This document shows positions 8,461 through 20,184 of a stretch of 40,608 nt of DNA, piece by piece. The stretch spans positions 1-40,608 of the forward strand of contig JAAZEB010000056.1 of assembly GCA_012512505.1 (NCBI GenBank), written 5' to 3'. Origin of the DNA: Armatimonadota bacterium (GTDB lineage: Bacteria; Armatimonadota; JAAZEB01). The number at the start of each line of letters is the position of its first letter. Position 1 is the stretch's first letter. The notes under the pieces are model-generated. The model was not told the origin of the DNA. It made no database searches and worked only from the letters and a program-made list of their open reading frames with translations. Made by a program: the position numbers and the translations under genes.

Positions 8461-8624
8461 AGCGATGCGTTGGCCTGCCTCGGCATGGGCATGAAGGCAA
8501 AAGGCGCGGGCCACCGAATGCGGAAGCGGGGTAAAGCAGGTGGGAAGCAAGCGCCCGCGTCAGACAGGTCTGCCGGAGGGTTCGTGGGGCAGGCCCGCGG
8601 TTCCTCTTCTGTTGGCGCCGTCGT

Positions 8625-10994
8625 TTAGGGCTGGGTCACCGGCGCGGCCGGGGTCTCGTCGGGCAGCGGGGTGAGGGAAAGCACGTCGCAATAGAAGCTG
8701 TTGTTGATCTCGATCCGGGCATCGGCGCCGACGCGGATCCGGAGCTCCTGGAGCTTGCCGCCGTCGCGGCCCTTGGCGCGCAAGAGATGCAGCGAGCCGG
8801 GGCGCACCGGATAGCGCCCGTCGCCAATCAGGATGCGGGCGGTTTGGGCATAGCTGGGAGCCATCACGGCGACGCCATCGGCATTGAGGCTGATCCGCGG
8901 GTGCCCGCCACACACCGCCAGCTTGATTCCTGCCGGGCCGTAGGCCTCGACCGCCACCGTGGCACTGCCCTGCCCGGTGACGCAGCGGATCGGGGTGCGC
9001 TCGTAGAGGCCCAGGCTGCCCCCCGCCAGCCCGGCGGCCACCCAGATCCCCTCCGCCGTGGCCGGGCGCACGATGTTCAGGCAGGAACCGGCATAGAGGT
9101 ACTCGCTTTTCGTCTCCAGGGTGACCAGTTGGTTGCGCGGCGCGGTGTTCCGGGCGGCCAGGCCATCCTCGAAGGCGGCCACCTGCACCGCGCCGCCCAG
9201 GAACGGCGCCTGTTGCAGCGCCACCGCCGGCTCCCGAGCCATCAGGTCGCGGTGGAACAGTTGGTAGAGCGGGTCGGCGGGCGACCACCGGTGCCACAGC
9301 TTCAGCGAGGCATAGGCCACCCACCCCTTGCCAATCGGGTGGGCCAAAACGCCGCCAAAGAGCGGCTTGCCGGGCGTGGTGGCGTCCGCGGCGGCGGCAA
9401 ACACCGTGCTTTTCTCCATCGGCCGGATCATCACCAGCGGCTCGTCAAACGGACTGCGTCCCCCGCGGGCAACAGAGGTGCTCCCGGCAGGAATGGAGGG
9501 GAAAAGGGTCGTCTTCTCGTAAACGCGCAGGTTGCCCCCGGCGCTCATCGGTGGGTGCAGCGCCAGCACCCCCAGCAGCGAGGCAAGCTCCGTGTTCCAG
9601 GAGAAGATCTGGCCGCCGGCCTCACTGCACCCGAAGCCAACGTCCGCCACCACCACCCCTCCCCCTTCGGCGAAACGGAACAGGGCCTGGATATCGGCGC
9701 TGGAGAGCGAGAGCGCCATCGGGCACAGCAGCACCCGGTAGCCAGCCAGCCGCGACCGGTCGGCCAGGTCCTCGCGGGCCAGGAAGCCAAGCTGACCAAA
9801 CGTGGTACCCTGGCGAAAAGCGGTCAGGAGCGGTTCCAGTTCGCCGGTGTTGGTGCCCACCAGGTAGCCGGTGCGGAGTGGCGATGGCTGTGGGTAACTC
9901 TCGGCGAACGGCTCGTAGAGGATGGCGGTGGTAGGCCGCGGCTCGTCGGTGAGGCAGCCGCTGGCGCGCCAGTTGGCGAGCGCGGCGGCCAGGGTGCCGC
10001 GCAGCACGGCGTTGTTGCGCAGCGCGCCCCACGCTTCGACGCCGATGCCGCTGGCGCCGTGCAGCAGCGCCGCGCCGAACGCATCGAGGAGGTTTCCCGG
10101 CGGCAGCACAGCCAGCGCCTCGAAGCGGCCGCTGCGGCGGGCGATGGCCACCGCCTCCGCGTTCGGCGGGGTGCCCGGGTGCAGGCGGGCGTTGACGGCG
10201 GCATACTCCTCGGGAATGGAGATCAGGCAGCGGTAGGCGCCCATCGCGCCGGTGAACAGGGGGCGGTCCGGGTCGATGCCGCGCACGTAGCGGGCCCAGA
10301 GCTGCATCAGGCGCGTGAACCCCTGCTGGCGGTAGAGCGCCACGTCAATCGTCGCCGGGCACACGCCGAGGGGATGCCTGCGGGCCAGCGCCAGGCTGCG
10401 GTCGGCGGTCACCTCGGTCAGCCGCGTGAAGCGCGTGCCCCAGGCGCGGTTTAGGCCGTTCAGATCGCCATAGCGAGCGCTGAGGAACGCCTGGAGGCCG
10501 GCATCGCTGAGGCGGAGAGCGGCTTCCGGCTCGTCGGGCAGCATCCACCCTAGCACGGCCGGGTGGCCGCGGAAGTGCTCCACCACGCTCTGGATCCAGA
10601 GCTTCACCTCGCCCAGGTAGGCGGCGTTGGCGGGGTCCACCGGGCCGGCGGCGGCGGTGGGCGGGGAGGCCGCCTGCAGCGCCAGGATTACGGGCAGGCC
10701 CTGGGCCTGCGCCGCGGCAACGAATTGGTCGATCCCTTCCCAGGCAGGGGTAGCCCGCCATGGCACGTCGAGGCGCACGGCGTTGAACCCGGCCGCGCGG
10801 CACGCCGGCAGCTCCGCGGGGTCGGTCACCCCGCCGCACCACGCCAGGCCGGTGGTCACGCCGGCGGTGGTGCAAGCGGGAAAGCCGAGGCAGAGGCCAA
10901 CCAGCAGCCACGGCACGAGCCTCACCAAGATCGCGGATCGGGCACGGAGCGGATGTAGGGCTAACCGCCGTGAGACCCGGGGCGGATCGGACAT
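8625..10994 (-). CDS. Secreted GH42-like glycoside hydrolase family protein
   Basis: A 789-residue exported protein. A basic N-terminus and a hydrophobic stretch (about 21-43) form a signal peptide. Residues 45-330 look like a (beta/alpha)8 barrel of the GH-A type: WMLPDEPE (150-157) offers Glu155 as acid/base, YGDLNGLNRAWGTRF (175-189) is the segment typical of GH42 and related enzymes, and GVEAW (318-322) offers Glu320 as nucleophile. A trimerisation-like or glutamine amidotransferase-like domain (about 395-560; AGYRVLLCPMALSLSS, GGGVVVADVG) and a beta-rich tail follow, also as in GH42. The substrate cannot be told. The ATG at 10994 has AAGGAG just upstream; a longer frame to 11324 lacks a ribosome site. 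It is divergent from gyrB. Confidence 0.7.
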   Translation of the reverse strand: MSDPPRVSRRLALHPLRARSAILVRLVPWLLVGLCLGFPACTTAGVTTGLAWCGGVTDPAELPACRAAGFNAVRLDVPWRATPAWEGIDQFVAAAQAQGLPVILALQAASPPTAAAGPVDPANAAYLGEVKLWIQSVVEHFRGHPAVLGWMLPDEPEAALRLSDAGLQAFLSARYGDLNGLNRAWGTRFTRLTEVTADRSLALARRHPLGVCPATIDVALYRQQGFTRLMQLWARYVRGIDPDRPLFTGAMGAYRCLISIPEEYAAVNARLHPGTPPNAEAVAIARRSGRFEALAVLPPGNLLDAFGAALLHGASGIGVEAWGALRNNAVLRGTLAAALANWRASGCLTDEPRPTTAILYEPFAESYPQPSPLRTGYLVGTNTGELEPLLTAFRQGTTFGQLGFLAREDLADRSRLAGYRVLLCPMALSLSSADIQALFRFAEGGGVVVADVGFGCSEAGGQIFSWNTELASLLGVLALHPPMSAGGNLRVYEKTTLFPSIPAGSTSVARGGRSPFDEPLVMIRPMEKSTVFAAAADATTPGKPLFGGVLAHPIGKGWVAYASLKLWHRWSPADPLYQLFHRDLMAREPAVALQQAPFLGGAVQVAAFEDGLAARNTAPRNQLVTLETKSEYLYAGSCLNIVRPATAEGIWVAAGLAGGSLGLYERTPIRCVTGQGSATVAVEAYGPAGIKLAVCGGHPRISLNADGVAVMAPSYAQTARILIGDGRYPVRPGSLHLLRAKGRDGGKLQELRIRVGADARIEINNSFYCDVLSLTPLPDETPAAPVTQP

Positions 10995-11028
10995 CCCGTC
11001 TCCTTCTCCAGCAGTGGTCTGCTGAGAT

Positions 11029-11056
11029 CCTATCACAGTGCCCCCCCCTACGTCAA
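11029..11056 (-). promoter_or_regulatory. Candidate promoter of the GH42-like gene
   Basis: Read on the minus strand, TTGACG (11056-11051) is followed after 16 bases by GATAGG (11034-11029), preceded by TGT as in an extended -10. The -35 is good and the -10 is weak. It lies 35 bases upstream of the chosen start. Confidence 0.4.
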
Positions 11057-11242
11057 CGCCTGCCTGCCGCCCCCGGGAAACACCAGGATCAAGAGCGGTC
11101 AACGCCCGCTCCACGCAGGCCATCGGGCGCACCCCAAACCTGCGCCCTGACGCCCCTAACCCGAGCCATACTGCCGCCCCTTCGCCACCCGTTCTGTGCC
11201 ACCCAACCGCCCTAAGAAACTGTGTGAAAGGCCGCATTTTGC

Positions 11243-11271
11243 TTGCCTTTATCGGCCCTTTGTGGTATAAT
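11243..11271 (+). promoter_or_regulatory. gyrB promoter (extended -10)
   Basis: TTGCCT at 11243-11248 and a perfect TATAAT at 11266-11271 are separated by 17 bases, and TGG directly before TATAAT gives the TGn extended -10. Transcription would start near 11278, leaving an 84-base leader before the gyrB ATG. It is the most AT-rich spot for hundreds of bases. Confidence 0.85.
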
Positions 11272-11298
11272 ATAACAGACAACGAATGGGTATGATAA

Positions 11299-13382
<2,084 letters not shown>

Positions 13383-13383
<1 letters not shown>

Positions 13384-13406
13384 CGCGTGGCGGCAAGCCG
13401 CCGCGT
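13383..13406 (+). terminator. Hairpin at the end of gyrB
   Basis: The stem uses acgc/gcgt outside and ggcgg/ccgcc inside, with the loop caag, and starts at the last base of the stop codon. It has no T run. A second weaker pairing (ggccggc with gccggcc) follows near 13428-13460. Confidence 0.5.
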
Positions 13407-13533
13407 CTGTCCGATCAGGCAAGCGGGGCCGGCGCTGGGTGGATTGCCCGGTGCCGGCCCCCGCTGCTCATCTATCTGCTCAGCGTATTCGGCGTGTGCG
13501 CCGCTGGCGAGAGGGCCGCGGGGCTCGCTGGCT

Positions 13534-13599
13534 GCCGGAGTGAGCGGCTCCGGTCGCCGGCCACGGTCAGGCCAGCACCAGGCGCCGGCTCACTCCGGC
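13534..13599. repeat. 12-bp inverted repeat between gyrB and the KGG cluster
   Basis: gccggagtgagc at 13534-13545 and its exact complement at 13588-13599 lie 10 bases past the stop of the last KGG gene. It could end transcription of that cluster, or of gyrB coming the other way. The 42-base loop is long for a classic terminator. Confidence 0.6.
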
Positions 13600-13608
13600 T
13601 CCCCCAGC

Positions 13609-13785
13609 TTAGCCCTCCTGCTTCTTGCCCTTCTCAATCAGCTCGCGCACCCGAGGGCCCCCACGCTCGCCGCCCTTCTTGCCGATCTCTTCGTAGAACT
13701 CATGGCCGTAGCGCTCGGCGGTCGTCTCGCCGCCCTTGCGGCCCGCCTCGCGAACGGTCATCTCGCGTTCCTCACGCTTGGCCAT
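13609..13785 (-). CDS. KGG-repeat small stress protein 1
   Basis: A 58-residue, highly charged protein that starts MAKREEREMTVREAG. It has two R/K-KGG units (RKGGETTAERYGHEFYEEIG, then KKGGERGG) and ends [14 protein letters not shown]. This is the KGG family (Pfam stress-induced KGG; related to B. subtilis GsiB and E. coli YciG), hydrophilic proteins induced by general or desiccation stress; their molecular role is not settled. GGAGG stands 7 bases before the ATG. It is the last of four paralogues in a row on this strand, each beginning with the same E-R-E-M-(S/T)-V-R-E-A-G-R block. It lacks the GYEELG unit found in copies 2 and 4. Confidence 0.85.
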   Translation of the reverse strand: MAKREEREMTVREAGRKGGETTAERYGHEFYEEIGKKGGERGGPRVRELIEKGKKQEG

Positions 13786-13887
13786 TGTCTATCCTCCATC
13801 AACCAGCCCGGGGCGTTTCCGCTGGCGCGCGAGTGACCCCCGCGCCGCCGCCGCCACCAGCCGGCACCACCCACCGCGGGGCCGGCA

Positions 13888-14061
13888 TCAGCGGTTCTGC
13901 TGCTCCTCGGCCTGTTTACCCTTCTCGATCAACTCCCGGACACGCCGTCCGCCCTTGCGGCCAAGCTCCTGGTAGCCCTCATGGCCGAGCTGCTGCTTGC
14001 GGATGTTGCCCCCCATCCTCCCGGCCTCACGGACGCTCATCTCGCGTTCGGTCTTTCCCAT
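13888..14061 (-). CDS. KGG-repeat small stress protein 2
   Basis: A 57-residue paralogue: [14 protein letters not shown], then [26 protein letters not shown] and [17 protein letters not shown]. The first unit has Met in place of Lys (RMGG). It has the GYQELG unit but not the FYEEIG unit, the opposite of copies 1 and 3. An AGGGA-like ribosome site lies about 9 bases before the ATG. It is 102 bases upstream of copy 1 and 55 bases downstream of copy 3. Function is as for copy 1 and equally unknown in detail. Confidence 0.85.
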   Translation of the reverse strand: MGKTEREMSVREAGRMGGNIRKQQLGHEGYQELGRKGGRRVRELIEKGKQAEEQQNR

Positions 14062-14116
14062 TCGCTGCTTCCCTTCTCAGCCCGAAGCCCGCAGCCTGGC
14101 GTCCGCGCGCCGGGGT

Positions 14117-14311
14117 TCAGCGGCGCTCCTCCGCCTGCTTGCCCTTCTCGATCAACTCGCGGACGCGCTGCCCGCCCCGAGGGCCGCCAATCTCGCCGCC
14201 CTTGTGCCCAATCTCCTCGTAGAACTCATGGCCGTGCCGCTCGGCGGTGGTCTCCCCACCCTTGCGGCCTGCCTCGCGGACGCTCATCTCGCGTTCGCCG
14301 CGTCGTGCCAT
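14117..14311 (-). CDS. KGG-repeat small stress protein 3
   Basis: A 64-residue paralogue: [48 protein letters not shown] and [16 protein letters not shown]. It is close to copy 1 in the first unit and carries a short extra GGPRGG stretch. The ATG at 14311 is chosen because GGAAGG lies about 10 bases upstream and because the protein then starts like its paralogues; the frame stays open further upstream to 14440 but that part is unlike the family. Confidence 0.85.
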   Translation of the reverse strand: MARRGEREMSVREAGRKGGETTAERHGHEFYEEIGHKGGEIGGPRGGQRVRELIEKGKQAEERR

Positions 14312-14614
14312 GGACCTGTGTCCTTCCTTTGCCGGCACGCCGGGGGCGGCGTCCCGGGCGGTCGGGAGCCGCGTTCTGCCGGCTCCCGACAACCCGCTGC
14401 CATCCCTGCGCCCGGGCCTCTCGATCGCCCGCCGGCTCACTGCCGCCCGCGGGCGGTCCTTCCCACCCGGCGCACTGTCGGACCTCCCCAGGCGCCCCTC
14501 AGCCCGGCAGAGACCCGCGGCACCTCACCCCTGATCACCGGCTCGGCACGCGCGCTGCATTCGGGCGCTCGTGGCCCCCGATGCAGATCCAGTGCCAATC
14601 GCGCGCCGGCCCGT
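14312..14614. other. Gap between KGG copies 3 and 4
   Basis: No gene is visible. The main structure is the inverted repeat at 14361-14390. Its presence and the 303-base gap suggest that copy 4 is a separate transcription unit from copies 3-2-1. Confidence 0.5.
14361..14390. terminator. Strong hairpin between KGG copies 4 and 3
   Basis: gtcgggagcc (14361-14370) pairs exactly with ggctcccgac (14381-14390), with one more G-C pair inside and an 8-base loop. It lies 225 bases beyond the copy 4 stop and 50 bases upstream of the copy 3 start, so it could end the copy 4 transcript or sit in the copy 3 leader. There is no T run. Confidence 0.5.
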
Positions 14615-14827
14615 TCACTCTTGCATCTTCCCCTTGTCAATCAACTCGCGCACGCGCTGGCCACCCTTCTGGCCCAACTCCTCATAGCCTTCATGGCCCA
14701 ACTCGCGCTTGCGCGCGTTGCCTCCTTTGCGCCCGATCTCCTCATAGAACCCATGTCCATGAGTGCGCGCGGTGGCCTCACCACCCTTCCGCCCCGCCTC
14801 CCGGACGCTCATATTGCCTTCCGGCAT
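14615..14827 (-). CDS. KGG-repeat small stress protein 4 (three-unit form)
   Basis: A 70-residue paralogue with all three units: [46 protein letters not shown], then [12 protein letters not shown]. It looks like the complete form from which copies 1-3 each lost a unit. The ATG at 14827 is chosen because AGGGAGG stands 8 bases upstream; a GTG three codons earlier would overlap that site. It is first in the array, and a sigma-B-like promoter candidate precedes it. Confidence 0.87.
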   Translation of the reverse strand: MPEGNMSVREAGRKGGEATARTHGHGFYEEIGRKGGNARKRELGHEGYEELGQKGGQRVRELIDKGKMQE

Positions 14828-14890
14828 CGCTGTCACCTCCCTTCGAGAGGGTCTCCGCTTCGCAGGACCCCATCGTGGTCCACCGATTGC

Positions 14891-14916
14891 TTACCCGGCT
14901 TCCCTGAGAGGCTAAC
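14891..14916 (-). promoter_or_regulatory. Sigma-B-like promoter candidate for KGG copy 4
   Basis: On the minus strand GTTAGC (14916-14911) and GGGTAA (14896-14891) are 14 bases apart. The Bacillus sigma-B consensus is GTTTAA-N14-GGGTAT, so the -10 matches 5 of 6 and the -35 only 3 of 6. The start would be near 14884, 57 bases before the ATG. The idea rests on KGG proteins being general-stress genes elsewhere. Confidence 0.3.
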
Positions 14917-15017
14917 AGCCACTGTGATTCCGTTCACACACCAGCGGCCCCATGGGGGCCAAAAGACAAGCGAGACACCACGCGCGGCGCCGTTGGGGCA
15001 CCCCGAGGCCTCCTCCC

Positions 15018-15914
15018 CTACCGGTGCCCGGCCGGAACAGTCTTCGCGGTATCGGCCGCCAGCGCCAGCGCCCGCTCCACCACGGCGCCGGCAACGTCGA
15101 GGCCGGTGGCGGTGGCCAGGCCATGCCACTGTGGCGCGCCGTTCACCTCCAACAGCATCGGGCCGGCGGGGCCGGGGAGCAGGTCGATCCCGGTGTACTC
15201 CAGGCCGACCAAGCGTGCCGCGCGCAGGCACATCTCCCGCTCGAAGGGAGACAGCTCGTATGGCTCGCACTGCCCCCCCTGGTGGACGTTCGTCCGCCAC
15301 TCCGTGCCCTGGGCGATTCGCTGCACCGCGCCGAGAAGCTGCCCGCCCACCACGAAGGCGCGGATGTCGCGCCCCCCCGTCGGCACGTACTCCTGAATGC
15401 AGATCGAACGCGACTGCTGCAGGCGCTCGGCCAGCCGCTCCTCAGGATCGGGCCAGCTCACCCGCTCCACCCCGATGCCCAGGGCGCCGTAAAGCGGTTT
15501 GATCACCGCCGTGCCGAAGGCGTGCAGCGCCTCCCGGGCGTCCGCCAGCGTCTGGCAGGCCACCGTGCGCGGCGTGGGAAGCCCGGCGGCCCGGAACAGG
15601 TAGGAGGTGACCGACTTGCTCTCGGCCACGGAGAGAGCGCGCGGCGAGTTGAGCACGGGCAGGCCCAACTGCTCCAGCAGCTCAAAGGTCTCGAACTGCA
15701 TGTCGATGTCGCCGCTGCGGTTGAAGCCGCGCAGGATGAGCGCCGCGTAGCGCTCGGCCGGGCGTCCGCCCGCCAGCACCCGCGGCGCGCCGCGCAGGTC
15801 CACCGAGAGGTCCAACGGGTCGAGGTACTCGCCGCCGGATCGCTGCAAGGCTGCCTCCAGCAACTCGCGGCTGGAGGGGTCGGCGGCGCCACTCCCGGTC
15901 ACGATCGCGATCAC
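15018..15914 (-). CDS. RimK-like ATP-grasp ligase
   Basis: A 298-residue ligase of the RimK/MptN branch, which uses ATP to join an amino acid (typically glutamate) to a carboxylate on a protein or cofactor. The N-terminal pre-ATP-grasp domain spans about 1-95. Lys100, the VIKP Lys139, a glycine loop (PLYGALGIGV, 140-149), the QEYV Glu175, and the metal-binding Asp244 and Glu256/Asn258 of LLEVN complete the site. The final EVNGAPQWHGL is typical of this branch. The substrate is not predictable from sequence. It starts with GTG at 15914, with AAGGAG about 6 bases upstream, and follows the Crp-like regulator by 19 bases, so both are likely co-transcribed. Confidence 0.85.
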   Translation of the reverse strand: MIAIVTGSGAADPSSRELLEAALQRSGGEYLDPLDLSVDLRGAPRVLAGGRPAERYAALILRGFNRSGDIDMQFETFELLEQLGLPVLNSPRALSVAESKSVTSYLFRAAGLPTPRTVACQTLADAREALHAFGTAVIKPLYGALGIGVERVSWPDPEERLAERLQQSRSICIQEYVPTGGRDIRAFVVGGQLLGAVQRIAQGTEWRTNVHQGGQCEPYELSPFEREMCLRAARLVGLEYTGIDLLPGPAGPMLLEVNGAPQWHGLATATGLDVAGAVVERALALAADTAKTVPAGHR

Positions 15915-15933
15915 AGGGTACTCCTTCCGCCGG

Positions 15934-16593
15934 TCAGGCGGGCTGCCGCAGGGTGATGTAGCGCGAGTTCACGCTGATCAGGCCGCGGGCGCGCAGGGCC
16001 TTCAGCCCGCGCGAAACAGCCTCCCGGCAACTGCCGATCAGCGCCGCCAGCTCGTGCTGCGTGAGGCGCACCGGGATCTCCAGGCCCTCCTGGGTCGGCA
16101 CGCCGTGCCGATCCGCCAGGTGGCGCAGCAGCCCGAGCAGCTTCTCCGGCACCTCGCACGATGCCAGGGCGTGAATGCGCGTGTATGCCTGCGACGTGTT
16201 GCGGCTGAGCCAGGTGAGCAGGCGCCAGGCCAGCGCCGGGTGTGCCAACAGAATCGCCTCCAGCTCCGGGCGGGCGATGGAGCAGACAATGCTGGCCTCC
16301 AGCGCCCGCGCCTGCACCGGATGGCCCTGGCTGGGGTCTTCCAGGGGCTCCCCGATGAAATCGCCCGGCGTCAACACCAGCAGGATCGTCTCCCGGGTGC
16401 CCTCACGCCGAACCAACTCCACCATGCCTTCCGCCAGGAGGTAAACGGCCTCCGCCGGCGCCCCCTGCGCGAAAACGACCTGCCGTCGGGTGAACGCCTG
16501 CACGCGCACGTGCTGTTCCAGGGCACGGCCGACCGCATCCGGTAGGCCGTCCAGCAGACCCAGGTTCCTGAGGTAGTACGTGCTCCACGGCAT
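15934..16593 (-). CDS. Crp/Fnr family transcription regulator
   Basis: A 219-residue regulator. Residues 10-120 form the cyclic-nucleotide-binding-like beta roll (QVVFAQGAPAEAVYLLAEG, then PGDFIGEPLE in place of the phosphate-binding cassette), 125-145 the dimer helix, and 150-217 a winged helix with recognition region LTQHELAALIGSCREAVSRG (177-196). It lacks the N-terminal Cys cluster of oxygen-sensing Fnr. The cassette lacks the canonical Arg-Ser pair of Crp, so cAMP binding is doubtful. AGAAGGGG precedes the ATG. It is first in a two-gene unit with the ATP-grasp ligase. Confidence 0.9.
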   Translation of the reverse strand: MPWSTYYLRNLGLLDGLPDAVGRALEQHVRVQAFTRRQVVFAQGAPAEAVYLLAEGMVELVRREGTRETILLVLTPGDFIGEPLEDPSQGHPVQARALEASIVCSIARPELEAILLAHPALAWRLLTWLSRNTSQAYTRIHALASCEVPEKLLGLLRHLADRHGVPTQEGLEIPVRLTQHELAALIGSCREAVSRGLKALRARGLISVNSRYITLRQPA

Positions 16594-16799
16594 GCCCCTT
16601 CTCCGGTGCCCCCACGGACCGCCGGAACACTTGCGCCCCCCCCCACGACTGTTCGTTGCCAGCTCTGGCGTGCCTGGCCGCTCGCGCTGGGACTCTACCC
16701 CCTCGCCGCGGGGGCGAAACGTGGCCGGCCGCAGGGGCGCGGGTGGGCACCGGCCACCGCGGCGGGTGGCGCGGGTTTGTGTCGATAGGGGAAGGCAGG

Positions 16800-17690
16800 C
16801 TACTCCTGTGGGGGCACCGGCGGCTCCTCTGGCGCCGCGGGGAAGGCGGCCAGCAGGCGGTCACGCACGGCTTCCACCATCGCGTCCGGGGTAGACAGAC
16901 CAGAGGCAATGCCAACCACTTCCGACCCAGTGAAGCGGGACAGATCGAGTTGGTCGGCGTTCTCGATCTGGAGGGTGTTGGGGTTGTACTTCCGCAGCAG
17001 GTGACACAGCTCGATGGAGTTGGCGCTCTTGAAGCTGCCGACGACGAGGACCACGTCTGCCTCGGTGGCGACCCGCACGGCATCGAGCTGGCGGTTGCGC
17101 ACCGGCCGGCAGATGGTGTTGATCACTTGCACTTCGCGGGCAATCAGCATCAGCTCGGCGACCACCGCCTGGCACGATTCAGGGGCGTGCGTGGTCTGGA
17201 ACACCACCCCGAGGCGCTGGCGGAACTTGCGCTGCCGGTGAGCCTCGCGCACGTCCTCCACCGAGTCGACCACGAGGTGCGGCTGGGTGCCCTGCAGGTG
17301 GCCGAGGATCCCTTTGATCTCCGGGTGGTCGGCATCGCCGACGACGACTACCTGGCAGCCGCGCTCTTCCAGCGTGCGGGCTGCCTCTTGCGCCTGGCGC
17401 ACAATCGGGCAGGTGGCGTCCACCACTTCCAGGCCGGCGGCGCGCGCCTCGGCGATCCGGGCTTCCGGGAGGCCATGGGCGCGCACCATCACCGTGCCCC
17501 CGTGGAGGCCCTCGAAGTGGTCGATCTTGCGCAGGCCGCGCGCCTCCAGGTCGGCCGTGACGGCGCGGTTGTGGATCAGGTCGCCCAGGATGAACACTTC
17601 ATCCCGTTCCGCCAGCGCCTGCTTTGCCAGGTTCACCGCTCGCTTCACCCCGAAGCAGAAGCCGACCTGCCGGGCCATCAGCACCTTCAT
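16800..17690 (-). CDS. ispH: 4-hydroxy-3-methylbut-2-enyl diphosphate reductase
   Basis: The 296-residue last enzyme of the MEP pathway, which makes IPP and DMAPP with a [4Fe-4S] cluster. The three cluster Cys are Cys12 (GFCFGVKRA), Cys94 (DATCP) and Cys194 (NTICRPVRNRQ). Substrate residues His40, His72, His122 and Glu124, Ser222/Asn224 (GSFKSANS) and Ser266 (SGLSTPD) are present. A Pro/Glu-rich tail ends the protein. It begins 14 bases after the serine acetyltransferase stop and is the last gene of that operon. Confidence 0.96.
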   Translation of the reverse strand: MKVLMARQVGFCFGVKRAVNLAKQALAERDEVFILGDLIHNRAVTADLEARGLRKIDHFEGLHGGTVMVRAHGLPEARIAEARAAGLEVVDATCPIVRQAQEAARTLEERGCQVVVVGDADHPEIKGILGHLQGTQPHLVVDSVEDVREAHRQRKFRQRLGVVFQTTHAPESCQAVVAELMLIAREVQVINTICRPVRNRQLDAVRVATEADVVLVVGSFKSANSIELCHLLRKYNPNTLQIENADQLDLSRFTGSEVVGIASGLSTPDAMVEAVRDRLLAAFPAAPEEPPVPPQE

Positions 17691-17704
17691 CTGTGAAGCC
17701 TGTT

Positions 17705-18660
17705 CTACCCCCCGTTTGGCGGCTTGACGATCGGCTCCGGGAGCGGCTGCAACACCGTGCAGTAGGGCGGCACCGAGGCGGTGATCCAGACGTTGCCGCC
17801 GATCACCGAGCCACGGCCAATCACCGTGTCGCCGCCGAGGATCGTCGCGCCGGCGTAGATGATCACGTCGTCCTCGATCGTGGGGTGGCGCTTGATCGCC
17901 TTGATCGGGTTGCCGTGCTCATCCAGGGGGAAGCTCTTGGCGCCGAGCGTTACGCCCTGGTAGAGCTTCACCCGGTCGCCGATCTCACTCGTCTCACCGA
18001 TCACCACCCCGGTGCCGTGGTCAATGAAGAAGCTCTCGCCGATGCGGGCGCCAGGGTGGATGTCGATGCCGGTTTCGGAGTGGATGTACTCGCTCATCAT
18101 CCGGGGGATGAGGGGCACCTGGAGGCGGTAAAGCTCGTGGGCCACTCGGTGGGCGGTGGTGGCCCGGAGGGCGGGGTAGCTCAGGATCACCTCGGCATAG
18201 CTGAGGGCGGCGGGATCCCCCGCGTAGGCGGCAGCCACGTCCTTCTTCAGCAGGGCGCGGATGGCGGGCAACCGCTTGAAGAAGGCACTGACGATGCGTT
18301 CCGCCTCGGCCTCCACGTTGGGCAGCGGTTGGATGCCTTGCGAGCGGGCGTACTCGCCCTTCCAGCGGTAGGGCAGGCTCTTCACCACCTGCACGAAAAG
18401 GGAGTCGTACACGGTATCGAGGTGCCGGCGGATGAAGATCTCAAAGGAGGGGTCGTCGGCCGGGCTATCAAAACGGTAGCCGGGGAAGAAGACCTCTTCC
18501 AGGTCGCTGAGAATGCGCACCACCTCTTCGATGGAGGGCACGTCGGTGTGGGAGGCGATCAGGTCGCCGCCCGCCTGGGCATCGCCATAGGTGGGGATGA
18601 GGTCATCGAGCGTGCGGATCAGCGTCTGGGCGCGCCGCCGCTCGTAGGTCTTGAGCTCCA

Positions 18661-18661
<1 letters not shown>
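17705..18661 (-). CDS. Serine O-acetyltransferase (EpsC type)
   Basis: A 318-residue enzyme that makes O-acetylserine, the precursor for cysteine. An alpha-helical N-terminal domain (about 1-165) is followed by the left-handed beta-helix of hexapeptide repeats (about 175-290) with ETGIDIHPGARIG and FIDHGTGVVIGET, which carry the catalytic Asp/His pair. The length and the long N-terminal domain match the EpsC branch rather than the 273-residue E. coli CysE. Its ATG overlaps the purF stop by one base (TGATG), so the start is well fixed and translation is coupled. Confidence 0.92.

Positions 18662-20180
<1,519 letters not shown>

Positions 20181-20184
<4 letters not shown>

Larger units (their letters stand above)
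8223..8624. other. Intergenic stretch with repeats
   Basis: I see no convincing gene here. The stretch holds the triplicated heptamer and the long inverted repeat listed separately. The remainder is GC-rich, non-repetitive sequence between two minus-strand genes. Confidence 0.6.

Noticed and set aside
16594-16799. Gap between ispH and the Crp-like gene
   Set aside because: I looked for a promoter, hairpin or small gene and found nothing convincing.
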